DNA of 64,000 nucleotides from Pseudomonadota bacterium (GTDB lineage: Bacteria > Pseudomonadota > Alphaproteobacteria > Rhizobiales > Rhizobiaceae), in assembly GCA_023457435.1 (NCBI GenBank), contig JAEWLS010000001.1, forward strand, positions 1 to 64,000. Direction: 5' to 3'. The position numbers were made by a program, and so were the translations under genes. The notes beneath the pieces are model-generated. The model searched no databases. It was not told the DNA's origin and saw only the letters and a program-made list of their open reading frames with translations. Below, in pieces: positions 17,133-25,967 of this stretch (positions within the stretch are counted from its first letter, which is position 1; each line of letters begins with the position of its first letter).

Positions 17133-19379
17133 GTGACCTGCTGCGCGCCAGGCGTCGAAGCCGGACTTCAGCTTGCGCCGGGCGATATCTCCGCGCTGGA
17201 GATGGTGCTCGCGAGCAGGGACCTCGGCGGCGGCATATTCCAGACGGACCTCTCCGTGCCTCAGATGCGGTGCGCCGCGTGCATCGCGACGATCGAAGGC
17301 GCGCTGCGGCAGCTCGAGCCGGTCGTGGCCGCGCGCGTGAACCTCACCTCGCGGCGCGTGGCGGTGCGGTGGAGGGGCGCCGATGGCGCGCCGCCGCTGT
17401 TAGCCACGCTCAAGGAGGCGGGCTACGACGCGACTCTCGCAGACACCGCGGACGACACGCGCGATCCGGAGCTCGCGCAGCTGCTGAAGGCGACAGCCGT
17501 CGCAGGCTTCGCCGCGATGAACATCATGCTTCTCTCGGTCTCCGTGTGGTCCGGGGCCGACGCGGAGACGCGCGACGCCTTCCACCTGATCTCCGCCGCC
17601 CTTGCGCTCCCGGCGGTTGCCTATTCCGGGCGCATCTTCTTCGCGTCGGCCTGGCGTGCGGTCCGCGCGCGAACCTCCAGCATGGATCTGCCGATATCCA
17701 TCGGCATCCTGCTGGCGCTTGGGCTCAGCCTCTACGACACGGTCGCCGGCGGGAAGCACGCCTACTTCGATGCGGTCACATCGCTGCTGTTTTTCCTGCT
17801 GGCGGGCCGGACGCTCGACCACGCGATGCGGACGAAGGCGCGGAACGCCGTCACGGGCCTGGCCAGGCTGATGCCCCGGGGCGCGACGCTGATCGGCCCG
17901 GACGGCGCGCGCGAGTTTCGCGACATCGCCGAAATCAAGGCGGGCGACCACGTGCTGGTCGCGCCTGGCGACCGCGTTCCGGTCGACGGCACCGTCGTGG
18001 CAGGCAGCGGCAGCCTAGACCTCTCCGTCGTGAGCGGCGAGGCGGCTCCAGAGCCCGCCAGGCCCGGCGCAACAGTGCTTTCCGGCACGCTCAGCCTCGA
18101 CGGCGCGCTGACGATCAGGGCCGACAGGCCGGCGCGCGATTCGTTCCTGGCCGACATGGTCAGGCTCATGGCGGCTGCCGAGGACGGGCGCGCCCGCTAC
18201 CGCCGGATCGCCGACCGCGCCGCCGCGCTCTATTCGCCAGTGATCCACCTTCTGGCGCTCGCCACCTTTGCGGCATGGCTCATGCTGACGGGGGACGGAC
18301 ACAAGGCCGTCACGGTCGCGATCTCGGTGCTCATCATCACCTGTCCCTGCGCGCTCGGTCTCGCCGTTCCGATGGTGCAGGTCGTGGCGGCGCGGCGTCT
18401 GTTCGATCTCGGCATCACGCTAAAGGACGGCAGCGCGCTAGAGCGACTCGCGGAGGCCGATGCCGTGGTCTTCGACAAGACCGGAACGCTGACCACCGGG
18501 GCGATGCGTGTGACGGAACATTCGGTTGCAGCCGACGATATTGCAGCGGCGGCCAGCATCGCTTCGTTTTCGCGGCATCCGGCGTCTCGCGCGGTCGCTT
18601 CCCTGACCACCGCGCGCGTTCATGTCGATGATCTTCGCGAGGTTCCCGGTTTCGGTGTCGAAGGTCGTGTTGGCGACAGCCTCTACAGGCTCGGACGGCG
18701 GGAGTGGACCTCCGCCGACGTTGCAGGCCTCACAGCGGAGGCATCCACCTGGCTTTCGAAGGACAGCCGCCCGGCCGGATCACTGACGATCTTCGACGCC
18801 TTGCGGCCTGGTGCGGCGGAGGCGGTGCGGAAGCTCCGCGACGTCGGGATGTCGGTCGAGGTGCTATCCGGCGACAACGCACAGGCGGTCGGCACGGTGG
18901 CGGACGCGCTCGGGATCCGGGACGCGCGCCACGGCGCGGTGCCCGAAGCCAAGGTCGAGCGCCTGGCGGAACTGGCCTCCGCAGGACGGCGAGTGCTGAT
19001 GGTCGGCGACGGCCTTAACGACGCGCCTGCGCTCGCAGCCGCGCATGTCTCCATCGCCCCATCGTCGGCGGCGGACGTTGGCCGCAACGCAGCCGACCTC
19101 GTGTTTCTGGGAAAGAGCCTGGACGCTGTGCCGCAAGCGGTCGGCGTTGCGAGGTCGGCCGCGCGGCTGGTGTGGCAGAACCTCGGCCTCGCGATCGTCT
19201 ACAACGTTCTGGTCGTACCGCTGGCCGTCCTCGGCCACGTCACGCCGCTGATGGCGGCAATCGCCATGTCGGCATCGTCCATCGTCGTGGTTTGCAATGC
19301 GCTTCGTCTTTCCGGCGCCGACGGGAAAGCTGCGGCCGAGCCTGCCACCATGCCAATGCGCCATGCGGAGGCGGCATGA
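17133..19379 (+). CDS. ccoI: Copper-exporting P1B ATPase for cbb3 assembly (FixI/CcoI)
   Basis: A 748-aa P-type ATPase that delivers copper for maturation of the oxidase. The N-terminal metal domain has MRCAACIATIE near residue 47; the transport motif TCPCALG is near 403, the phosphorylation motif DKTGTLT near 448, and GDGLNDAPAL near 625. A GTG start one base after the DUF2189 stop gives the family N-terminus (V/M)TCCAPGVEAG; an upstream ATG would only extend into the previous gene. The stop overlaps ccoS by ATGA. Confidence 0.93.
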   Translation: MTCCAPGVEAGLQLAPGDISALEMVLASRDLGGGIFQTDLSVPQMRCAACIATIEGALRQLEPVVAARVNLTSRRVAVRWRGADGAPPLLATLKEAGYDATLADTADDTRDPELAQLLKATAVAGFAAMNIMLLSVSVWSGADAETRDAFHLISAALALPAVAYSGRIFFASAWRAVRARTSSMDLPISIGILLALGLSLYDTVAGGKHAYFDAVTSLLFFLLAGRTLDHAMRTKARNAVTGLARLMPRGATLIGPDGAREFRDIAEIKAGDHVLVAPGDRVPVDGTVVAGSGSLDLSVVSGEAAPEPARPGATVLSGTLSLDGALTIRADRPARDSFLADMVRLMAAAEDGRARYRRIADRAAALYSPVIHLLALATFAAWLMLTGDGHKAVTVAISVLIITCPCALGLAVPMVQVVAARRLFDLGITLKDGSALERLAEADAVVFDKTGTLTTGAMRVTEHSVAADDIAAAASIASFSRHPASRAVASLTTARVHVDDLREVPGFGVEGRVGDSLYRLGRREWTSADVAGLTAEASTWLSKDSRPAGSLTIFDALRPGAAEAVRKLRDVGMSVEVLSGDNAQAVGTVADALGIRDARHGAVPEAKVERLAELASAGRRVLMVGDGLNDAPALAAAHVSIAPSSAADVGRNAADLVFLGKSLDAVPQAVGVARSAARLVWQNLGLAIVYNVLVVPLAVLGHVTPLMAAIAMSASSIVVVCNALRLSGADGKAAAEPATMPMRHAEAA

Positions 19380-19642
19380 GTTACCTCGTCTGGCTTGTGC
19401 CGATCGCGCTGGGCATGGGCGTGGCAGGTCTCGCGGCGTTCCTGTGGTCGATGCGAAGCGGCCAGTACGACGATCTCGACGGGGCAGCCGAACGGGTGCT
19501 GATCGCCGAGGCGGCCGATGAACCACTGCAGCAGGACGCGTGGATGGACGAGCCACTTGCGGCGAAGTCGCCCAGGAAGGGGAACGGGGCGCGCACCAGC
19601 GGCATTCGATCCGAAAAGCGAACGGGAAGGACTAGGACATGA
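19376..19642 (+). CDS. ccoS: cbb3 oxidase maturation protein CcoS/FixS
   Basis: An 88-aa protein. The first 55 residues are typical CcoS: a transmembrane helix (YLVWLVPIALGMGVAGLAAF), then WSMRSGQYDDLDGAAERVL. CcoS is needed to insert cofactors into the oxidase. The basic C-terminal tail is longer than in most homologues. It overlaps ccoI at its start and the next small gene at its end, each by ATGA. Confidence 0.92.
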   Translation: MSYLVWLVPIALGMGVAGLAAFLWSMRSGQYDDLDGAAERVLIAEAADEPLQQDAWMDEPLAAKSPRKGNGARTSGIRSEKRTGRTRT

Positions 19643-19770
19643 GAGAAGCATCTGACAGGCCCTTCGACTGGGTGGCAGCGCTAGCGGTGGCATCGGGAGC
19701 GGCGGTGATGATCCCCAGCCTCGCCGCACTGGCGGCAGCCCTGATCGGCGTGCTCATTGCGCTGCTCTAG
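19639..19770 (+). CDS. Tiny membrane protein at the end of the cco operon
   Basis: A 43-aa protein made almost entirely of one hydrophobic Ala-rich hairpin or helix (residues 11-43) after a short polar head (MREASDRPFDW). It overlaps ccoS by ATGA, a strong sign that it is translated. It may be a small oxidase accessory subunit. A GC-rich inverted repeat (about 19770-19788) just after its stop could end the operon. Confidence 0.55.
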   Translation: MREASDRPFDWVAALAVASGAAVMIPSLAALAAALIGVLIALL

Positions 19771-19808
19771 GCGGGAGGTCAGCCCGCCACCAGCGCACCG
19801 GACCCGAT

Positions 19809-20378
19809 ATGGCGCTGCAGAAGAAGGATCGTGACGCGCCGGACGACAAGGCGCATCCGTTCTTCACGATCGGGCATTCCAACCGGTCAATCGAGGAGTT
19901 CATCGGAATACTCCACGGTGCGCAGATCGGAATCGTCGTCGATGTCCGCCGGCTGCCTGGTTCGCGCACCTATCCTCATTTCGACAGCGACAGGCTCGCC
20001 AACTCGCTCGCAGAAGCGCAGATCGGCTACGAACTCATAAGCCCGCTGGGCGGCCGACGCCGCAAGGTCGGCTTCGTCGCTCCGGAGACGAACGGCGCAT
20101 GGCGGAACAAGAGCTTCCACAACTACGCGGATTACGCACTCGGCGGTGACTTCCGTGCCGGGCTGCGACGTCTGATTGAGATTGGCCATCAACGCCGTTG
20201 CGCGTTCATGTGCTCGGAGGCCGTCTGGTGGAGATGCCATCGCCGCATCATCGCGGACCATCTGCTGGGACGCGGTTTGGAGGTCTTTCACCTAATGGAA
20301 GCCGGGCGGCAAGAGGTTGCCGTGCCGACCAGTGAAGCGGTCTTTCGAGACGGCACGGTGATATATCCCGCACCTTGA
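19809..20378 (+). CDS. DUF488 family protein
   Basis: A 189-aa protein with the DUF488 hallmarks: FFTIGHSNRSIEEFI at residues 18-32, DVRRLPGSR, and the CSE--WWRCHRRIIAD motif (residues about 134-148). DUF488 proteins are predicted nucleic-acid-related enzymes without settled function, often near stress or toxin genes. It starts 38 bases after the cco cluster, so it might be read through, but a hairpin separates them. Confidence 0.85.
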   Translation: MALQKKDRDAPDDKAHPFFTIGHSNRSIEEFIGILHGAQIGIVVDVRRLPGSRTYPHFDSDRLANSLAEAQIGYELISPLGGRRRKVGFVAPETNGAWRNKSFHNYADYALGGDFRAGLRRLIEIGHQRRCAFMCSEAVWWRCHRRIIADHLLGRGLEVFHLMEAGRQEVAVPTSEAVFRDGTVIYPAP

Positions 20379-20466
20379 ACCAGACTGGTCGAACAGCAGT
20401 TTAGAAGACGGATGTAGCTCGCACCCCAGATACGCGCGATACATCGACCGCAGGACGGAGGACACC

Positions 20467-20655
20467 GTGGACAGGTTAGGGCGCTTCATCCTGTGGATAT
20501 TCCTAGCGCCGGGCGACTGGGTGTCGGACCGGCTGGGCGTGACCGCCGACCGGAACCGCGACCTGATGCGCATGCTCGTCAATTCGCTGTTCTGGATCGT
20601 GGTTGCAGTCATCGGCCTGGCCATCTGGACCTCAACGCTGCCGATGTATCAGTAG
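20467..20655 (+). CDS. Small membrane protein
   Basis: A 62-aa protein with a GTG start after GGAGG. It has an amphipathic N-terminus (DRLGRFILWIFLAPGDWV), a basic middle and a C-terminal transmembrane helix (LFWIVVAVIGLAIW). It is tail to tail with the phospholipase D-like gene, seven bases apart. Function unknown. Confidence 0.5.
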   Translation: MDRLGRFILWIFLAPGDWVSDRLGVTADRNRDLMRMLVNSLFWIVVAVIGLAIWTSTLPMYQ

Positions 20656-20662
20656 CGGCATT

Positions 20663-22210
20663 TCACAGCAGCCATTCGATGGGCAGCAATCCCAGCACCC
20701 GGAGGAATAGCCTGGAGAGCCAATCGGTCCCCGGTTCCGCCGCATAGGTGATGTTCACGTGGTCGGCCGCCTCGGTCCATTGGATCCCGCCTGCGGCCGT
20801 CAGTTCCGGCATGTAGCTCAGTTGGCGAAATCGTTCGGTGAAAGACTGCCCGAGAGCGCCGGCCAGCTTGGGACTCACGATCAGCACGCCCATTTCGGTG
20901 TTCAGCAAGGCCGAGCGCGGGTCGAAGTTGAAGGATCCGATGAATATCCGCTCGCCATCGACAGCGAGCGTTTTCGAGTGAAGGCTGGCGCGCGAGGAAT
21001 CGCCCATGTCCGGTCCCTGAACTTCGTCCGGAGCGGCGTGTTCCGGCTTGAGCTCGTAGAGTTCGATGCCGGATCGCAGAAGGTCGGGCCGATACTTCAC
21101 ATAGGCGCTGTGAACGATCGGCACGTCGGTGGCCGCATGCGAATTGGTGAGGATGCGTATGCGCAGGCCTGCTCGGGAGAGTTGCCCCAGAGCGTCCGAA
21201 AACTTGCGCCCCGGGATGAAATAGGCGGAGACAAGATCGACAGACCGGGACGGCCGCGCGAGCAGCGCCATCAACTGAGGGAACAGCAGATCGTCATCGG
21301 CCGCCCGCCCGAGGCCCTTTGCCGGATCGTCGCTCACCAGGGCGACTTCGGTCCATTCGAAGGCCAGCGCGGCCTCCGCAAGCTGGCGCACCAGGTTCGA
21401 ATCCCGCAGTCTTTCGAAATAGAGCCTGCCTTCGGCAGACGCTGCGGCCCGCGCTGCATCGTCGGCGAGCCGGCCGAGGGCGGACGCGTCTGGGTCGTCC
21501 AGGATGCGCTCCACCGGATGGGCGGAACCGCTGGCCCAGTAGCCGTCGAAATCCCTGCCGATGTCCGCAGCAGCCTTGCCAGCAAGGACCACGTCGGTAT
21601 CGATAAACTGAACGCCGCTGCCGAACCCGAAATAGATGTCGCCGATGTTGCGTCCCCCGACGATGCTCACGGCACCGTCAGCGGTCAGCGACTTGTTGTG
21701 CATGCGCCGATTGAGGCGCACGAAGTCGAACAGATAGCCGAGCGGCTTCACGGCGCGGAAGACGAAGGGATTAAAGAGACGGATTTCGACGTTCTCGAGG
21801 GCGTCGAGGGCCGCGAGATCTTGGTCGAGGCCGCTGATGCCGTTGTCGTCTAGGAGCAGGCGCACTCTCACGCCCCGTTCTGCTGCCTTGCGGAGCTCAT
21901 CCAAGAGGATGAGTCCGGTCGCGTCGCGCTGCCATATGTAATATTGGACGTCTAAGGCGGTGACGGCGGTCCGGATGAAGGCGACGCGGGCGACAAACGC
22001 GTCAGCGCCATCGAGCAGCGGGATGACACCGCTGTCGGCCACTCCGTCAGGAGATCCCTTGCGTGCCAGGCTGCCCAGGGCCGACGATGCGGTGGCCTCG
22101 ACCGCAACGGACGTGGTCCGCCCGGCGAGAGGCGGCGGCCTGAACGCCAGATGCGCGGCCAGGAGCGCCAGGACGACGAAAAGGCCGGTCCACCCGATTT
22201 TCTTCAGCAT
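20663..22210 (-). CDS. Phospholipase D-family protein (cardiolipin synthase-like)
   Basis: A 515-aa protein. An N-terminal membrane anchor (LFVVLALLAAHLAF) is followed by two PLD domains with HxK motifs: RMHNKSLTADG with GGRNIGD (about residue 185) and SLHSKTLAVDG with GSFNFDPRS (about 425). The arrangement matches cardiolipin synthase C-type phosphatidyltransferases, which move phosphatidyl groups at the inner membrane, but a hydrolase role cannot be excluded. The ATG at 22210 is preferred over an upstream TTG. It is divergent from the LysR gene. Confidence 0.88.
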   Translation of the reverse strand: MLKKIGWTGLFVVLALLAAHLAFRPPPLAGRTTSVAVEATASSALGSLARKGSPDGVADSGVIPLLDGADAFVARVAFIRTAVTALDVQYYIWQRDATGLILLDELRKAAERGVRVRLLLDDNGISGLDQDLAALDALENVEIRLFNPFVFRAVKPLGYLFDFVRLNRRMHNKSLTADGAVSIVGGRNIGDIYFGFGSGVQFIDTDVVLAGKAAADIGRDFDGYWASGSAHPVERILDDPDASALGRLADDAARAAASAEGRLYFERLRDSNLVRQLAEAALAFEWTEVALVSDDPAKGLGRAADDDLLFPQLMALLARPSRSVDLVSAYFIPGRKFSDALGQLSRAGLRIRILTNSHAATDVPIVHSAYVKYRPDLLRSGIELYELKPEHAAPDEVQGPDMGDSSRASLHSKTLAVDGERIFIGSFNFDPRSALLNTEMGVLIVSPKLAGALGQSFTERFRQLSYMPELTAAGGIQWTEAADHVNITYAAEPGTDWLSRLFLRVLGLLPIEWLL

Positions 22211-22351
22211 TCGATCTCTGACCGAGCCATCCCCGACACTGGACAAGATCAGTCCGTATCGGCGGCGACAAGCCTGTGAGCCTTGCGGTTCACCGCAGGT
22301 GATGCTGAATCGCGGCCAGCCTGGCTGTCATCAGCGATCGGAGGGCAACGC

Positions 22352-23245
22352 GTGGACCGCCTGGAATGCGACCGCATGTTCGTAGCCGTCATGGAGGCGG
22401 AAAGCTTCGTCGGTGCGTCGCAGAAGCTCGGTACTTCTCCGACTCAGGCTTCCAAGCTCGTCTCCCGCCTGGAAAACGAGCTGGGGGTGAGGCTGTTCAA
22501 CAGGACCACGCGCTCGGTCTCGCCGACGGAAGCCGGACAGGCCTACTACGAGCGCCTGCGGCCGCTGCTGGAAGAGCTCGGGACGCTCGACCTCGAAATC
22601 CGCAACATATCGCAGAAGCCGCGCGGTCGGTTGCGTATGACGGCGCCGCTTACGTTCGGCGTGCTCGAACTCGCGCCGGCGCTGAATGCCTTCGCGAGCC
22701 GCTATCCCGACATCGAACTCGATGTCAGCTTTTCCGACCGGGTCGCCAATCTCGTCGAGGAGGGGTTCGATCTCGCCGTTCGCGTTGGCCGGCCGCGCGA
22801 TTCCAGCCTGATGATGCGCAAGCTGCTCGAAGTGCGGATCGTGGTCGTCGCCTCGCCAGCCTACCTTGAAAACCATTCGCAACCGACGAGACCGAGCGAT
22901 CTCACGGACCACGCCTGCATCATCGACACGAATTTTCGCGAACCGAACAAGTGGCCCTTCCGCGGCGACGGCAAGGACACGACAACGTTCGTCGCCGTTA
23001 GCGGCCGTATTCGATATTCGAACGGGGAAGCCTGCCTCGCCGCGGCGGAAGCTGGCCTTGGCCTGGCGTGCGTGCCGGAATTCCTTGCCCGGGAGGCGAT
23101 CGGGGAAGGTCGGGTCGTCCGGCTCCTCCAGCAGTTCGAGACCGCGCCTTATGACGTGCATGTGCTTTATCCGCACAAGCTCCATCTCGCCGCGAAAGTG
23201 CGGCTGCTGGTGGAGTTCCTGGCGGAGCGTTACGCGGAACGATAG
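22352..23245 (+). CDS. LysR-family transcriptional regulator
   Basis: A 297-aa regulator with a GTG start after GGAGGG. The N-terminal helix-turn-helix (FVGASQKLGTSPTQASKLVS to RLFNRTTRSVSPTE) is followed by a substrate-binding domain starting GRLRMTAPLTFG. It precedes, in the same direction, an oxidoreductase, a VOC protein and a hydroquinone reductase, which it probably controls in response to a quinone or aromatic electrophile. That effector is inferred only. Confidence 0.93.
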   Translation: MDRLECDRMFVAVMEAESFVGASQKLGTSPTQASKLVSRLENELGVRLFNRTTRSVSPTEAGQAYYERLRPLLEELGTLDLEIRNISQKPRGRLRMTAPLTFGVLELAPALNAFASRYPDIELDVSFSDRVANLVEEGFDLAVRVGRPRDSSLMMRKLLEVRIVVVASPAYLENHSQPTRPSDLTDHACIIDTNFREPNKWPFRGDGKDTTTFVAVSGRIRYSNGEACLAAAEAGLGLACVPEFLAREAIGEGRVVRLLQQFETAPYDVHVLYPHKLHLAAKVRLLVEFLAERYAER

Positions 23246-23362
23246 CGATTGCTGCCGAAACGGACGCAATCATATCCTGATTGGGCAGATTATCTTCTAC
23301 CGCTTGATGAGCCATCTTCCTGAAGAAGACGCAAAACAGCGTCGGCAACAAGGAGAACCAAG

Positions 23363-23992
23363 ATGGAAATCTCGATCATCGGAACCGGCAACATGGCCAA
23401 GGGGTTCGCAAACGTCTTCGCGAAAGTCGGACATCAGGTAACCGTCGTCGGTCGCGACGAGGGCAAGGCGCGAGCGGTGGCCAGCGCGGTCGGCCATGGC
23501 GTGAAGAGCACCGGACTGAATGGAGCCGGCGCAGCCGGCGACGTGACGTTCCTCGCCGTACCGTATGATGCGGCAGCCGATATCGTCGCTTCTGGAGCCT
23601 TCGACGACAAGATTGTCGTCGACGTTACCAACCCGATGAAGGCGGACTTCTCGGGCCTGACAATCGGTCATTCCACGAGTGCGGCCGAAGAGATCCAGAA
23701 GAAGGCGCCGGGCGCCAAGGTCGTGAAGGCTTTCAACACCGTGTTCGCTTCCGTGCTCGCCAATGGTGGCAAGACCGCAGGCAAGGACACAACCGTGTTC
23801 GTCGCCGGCGACGATGAAGACGCACGCAGGCGAGTCGTGGCCCTGGCGAAGAGTGCAGGCTTCGGGACCGTAGAGACTGGTGCTCTTTCAAGCGCCCGTC
23901 TGCTGGAGCCGGTCGCGGCACTGAACATCGCGCTCGGATACGGGCTCGGCCACGGCACCGACATCGCGCCGGCCTGGCAGGGAATTTCCTGA
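23363..23992 (+). CDS. NADP oxidoreductase, F420/NADP reductase-like Rossmann protein
   Basis: A 209-aa protein with an N-terminal Rossmann motif ISIIGTGNMAKGFA and VVGRDEGKA, then VVDVTNPM and KAFNTVFA, the signature of coenzyme F420-dependent NADP reductase-like proteins (NADPH-binding, also called NAD(P)-binding domain of the DinB/YwnB type in redox clusters). AGGAG precedes the start. It lies 117 bases after the LysR gene and 49 bases before the VOC gene. Confidence 0.85.
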   Translation: MEISIIGTGNMAKGFANVFAKVGHQVTVVGRDEGKARAVASAVGHGVKSTGLNGAGAAGDVTFLAVPYDAAADIVASGAFDDKIVVDVTNPMKADFSGLTIGHSTSAAEEIQKKAPGAKVVKAFNTVFASVLANGGKTAGKDTTVFVAGDDEDARRRVVALAKSAGFGTVETGALSSARLLEPVAALNIALGYGLGHGTDIAPAWQGIS

Positions 23993-24041
23993 ATCGCACC
24001 GGCGGCCGCCACGCGCGGCCGCCCCTCACGGGAGCAAGACA

Positions 24042-24908
24042 ATGACGAACGCAGCCGAGAATTTCGACATGAGCGCCGCTCCCATGCGGATCGGCAGGGT
24101 CACCCTGCGGGTGCGCGACCTCGACACGGTCGCGGACTTCTACCGCGACACGATCGGTCTCTCCGTGCTGTTCAAGGACGATCGCAGGGCCGTTCTCGGG
24201 ACGGACGGCGCTCCGCTGCTGGTGCTCGAAGGAGACCCGATTGCCGCGACTTCGAACAGGAATCAGGCCGGACTTTTCCACACCGCGTTCCTGCTGCCGA
24301 CGCGCGGCGACCTCGCCCGATGGCTTCGGCACGTCGCCGATGCCAAGGTGCCGCTGCACGGCGCGTCGGATCATATCGTCAGCGAGGCGATCTATCTGGC
24401 CGACCCCGAAGGCAACGGCATCGAAGTCTACTTCGACCGGCCGGTTCCGCGGTGGCGCGATACCGATGGCAACATCCAGATGTCGACCGATCCGCTCGAC
24501 GTGCAGGACCTACTCGCGGCAGGCGAGGGAGGTTCCTGGAACGGGTTCCCCGAGAACGGCAGCATCGGGCACGTCCACCTGCGCGTCGGCGATACGGGGG
24601 AGACGGACCGCTTCTACCGCGACGTCCTGGGATTCGAGGTGACCGTCGACTACCCCGGCGCGAGCTTCTACGGCAGCGGCGGCTACCACCACCAGCTGGC
24701 CGGAAACGTTTGGAACAGCCGAGGCGCCTCACAGCGAGCGCACGGTGCCGCGGGACTCGACAGCGTCGAGATCATCGCTCGCGACGCGTCGGTAATCGAA
24801 GCCGTCCGCGCGCGGGCGAAATCCGCCGGGCTGTCCATCGAAGCCGAGGGCGATGGCGTTATGGTCCTGCGCGACCCGTGGGGCACGTCCATCAAATTGA
24901 GACACTGA
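24042..24908 (+). CDS. VOC/glyoxalase-family protein, catechol 2,3-dioxygenase-like (CatE)
   Basis: A 288-aa protein of two VOC repeats, each with a ring-cleavage-type pattern: IGRVTLRVRDLDTVADFYRD at residues 17-36 and IGHVHLRVGDTGETDRFYRD at about 175-194, with metal-ligand candidates His in GLFHTAF and Glu in GNGIEVYFD. It resembles CatE-type catechol/hydroquinone dioxygenases of Bacillus that detoxify methylhydroquinones. GGGAG lies upstream. Located before the glutathionyl-hydroquinone reductase gene. Confidence 0.87.
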   Translation: MTNAAENFDMSAAPMRIGRVTLRVRDLDTVADFYRDTIGLSVLFKDDRRAVLGTDGAPLLVLEGDPIAATSNRNQAGLFHTAFLLPTRGDLARWLRHVADAKVPLHGASDHIVSEAIYLADPEGNGIEVYFDRPVPRWRDTDGNIQMSTDPLDVQDLLAAGEGGSWNGFPENGSIGHVHLRVGDTGETDRFYRDVLGFEVTVDYPGASFYGSGGYHHQLAGNVWNSRGASQRAHGAAGLDSVEIIARDASVIEAVRARAKSAGLSIEAEGDGVMVLRDPWGTSIKLRH

Positions 24909-24919
24909 GGAGACCGGTC

Positions 24920-25876
24920 ATGCTCGTGAACGGAAAATGGACGGAAGACTGGCAGCCGGTGCAGGCGAAGGACGAGAAGGGCGGCTTCGTCCGTCAGGTC
25001 TCAAGCTTTCGCAACTGGATCACGCCCGACGGGAACGCGGGCCCGACCGGGGAGAGTGGTTTCAAGGCCGAACCGGGCCGCTACCACCTCTACGTCGCCT
25101 ACATTTGTCCTTGGGCATCTCGCACCCTGGCTGCACGCAAGCTAAAGAAGCTCGACAGCCTCGTATCGGTGTTGGCGGTCGAGCCGGCCCTCACGGATCA
25201 GGGCTGGCGCTTCGGGGACTATCCCGGCTCCGATCGGGACGATCTCAACGGCGCTACCTATATGCACGAGCTGTACAGCAGGGCTGACGGAGACTTCACG
25301 GGGCGCGCCACCGTGCCGGTGCTGTGGGACAAGAAGCGCAATACGATTGTCAACAACGAATCCGCCGACATCGTGCGGATGTTCAATTTAGGGTTCGGCG
25401 CACTGGCGGACGAGACGGTCGACCTTTACCCGGAAGCGCTGCGCGCTGGGATCGACGCGCTCAACGAGCGCATCTACCCGGCGCTGAACAACGGCGTCTA
25501 CCGTGCGGGATTCGCAACCACGCAGGTCGCATACGACGAGGCATATGCGGGCGTATTCGAAATGCTCGACGAGCTCGAGGAGCGCCTGGCCGGCGGACCC
25601 TACCTGCTCGGCGCGACCTTCACCGAAGCCGACATCCGACTGTTCGTGACGCTCGTGCGCTTCGATGCCGCCTATTACGGCCTGTTCAAGTGCAACATGC
25701 GGCGAGTGGCCGACTATCCGAACCTAACGGCCTATCTCAAGCGGGTGCTCGACATTCCGGGCATTCGCGAGACCGTGAACATCGACCACATAAAGAAGGG
25801 CTACTACTCGATCGCGTCGCTCAACCCGAACGGTATCGTGCCGAAGGGCCCCGATCTCAACGATCTCGGGCTCTGA
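24920..25876 (+). CDS. Glutathionyl-hydroquinone reductase (Xi-class GST)
   Basis: A 318-aa protein. The active-site motif CPWASRT is at about residue 63 inside YLYVAYICPWA-like context, followed by the C-terminal helical domain (ERLAGGPYLLGATFTEADIRL) and the characteristic end YYSIASLNPNGIVPKGP. These enzymes reduce glutathionyl-hydroquinones to free hydroquinones. GAGGAGA precedes the start. The gene starts 11 bases after the VOC gene, so they form an operon for hydroquinone processing. Confidence 0.93.
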   Translation: MLVNGKWTEDWQPVQAKDEKGGFVRQVSSFRNWITPDGNAGPTGESGFKAEPGRYHLYVAYICPWASRTLAARKLKKLDSLVSVLAVEPALTDQGWRFGDYPGSDRDDLNGATYMHELYSRADGDFTGRATVPVLWDKKRNTIVNNESADIVRMFNLGFGALADETVDLYPEALRAGIDALNERIYPALNNGVYRAGFATTQVAYDEAYAGVFEMLDELEERLAGGPYLLGATFTEADIRLFVTLVRFDAAYYGLFKCNMRRVADYPNLTAYLKRVLDIPGIRETVNIDHIKKGYYSIASLNPNGIVPKGPDLNDLGL

Positions 25877-25967
25877 TGGACCTGGACGCGGCCGCGGGTT
25901 CGGCTTGCGGCGCGCCCATGTCGCCCCGCATGCTGTATGATCGCGACAGCACAGGAGGATGACTCGC

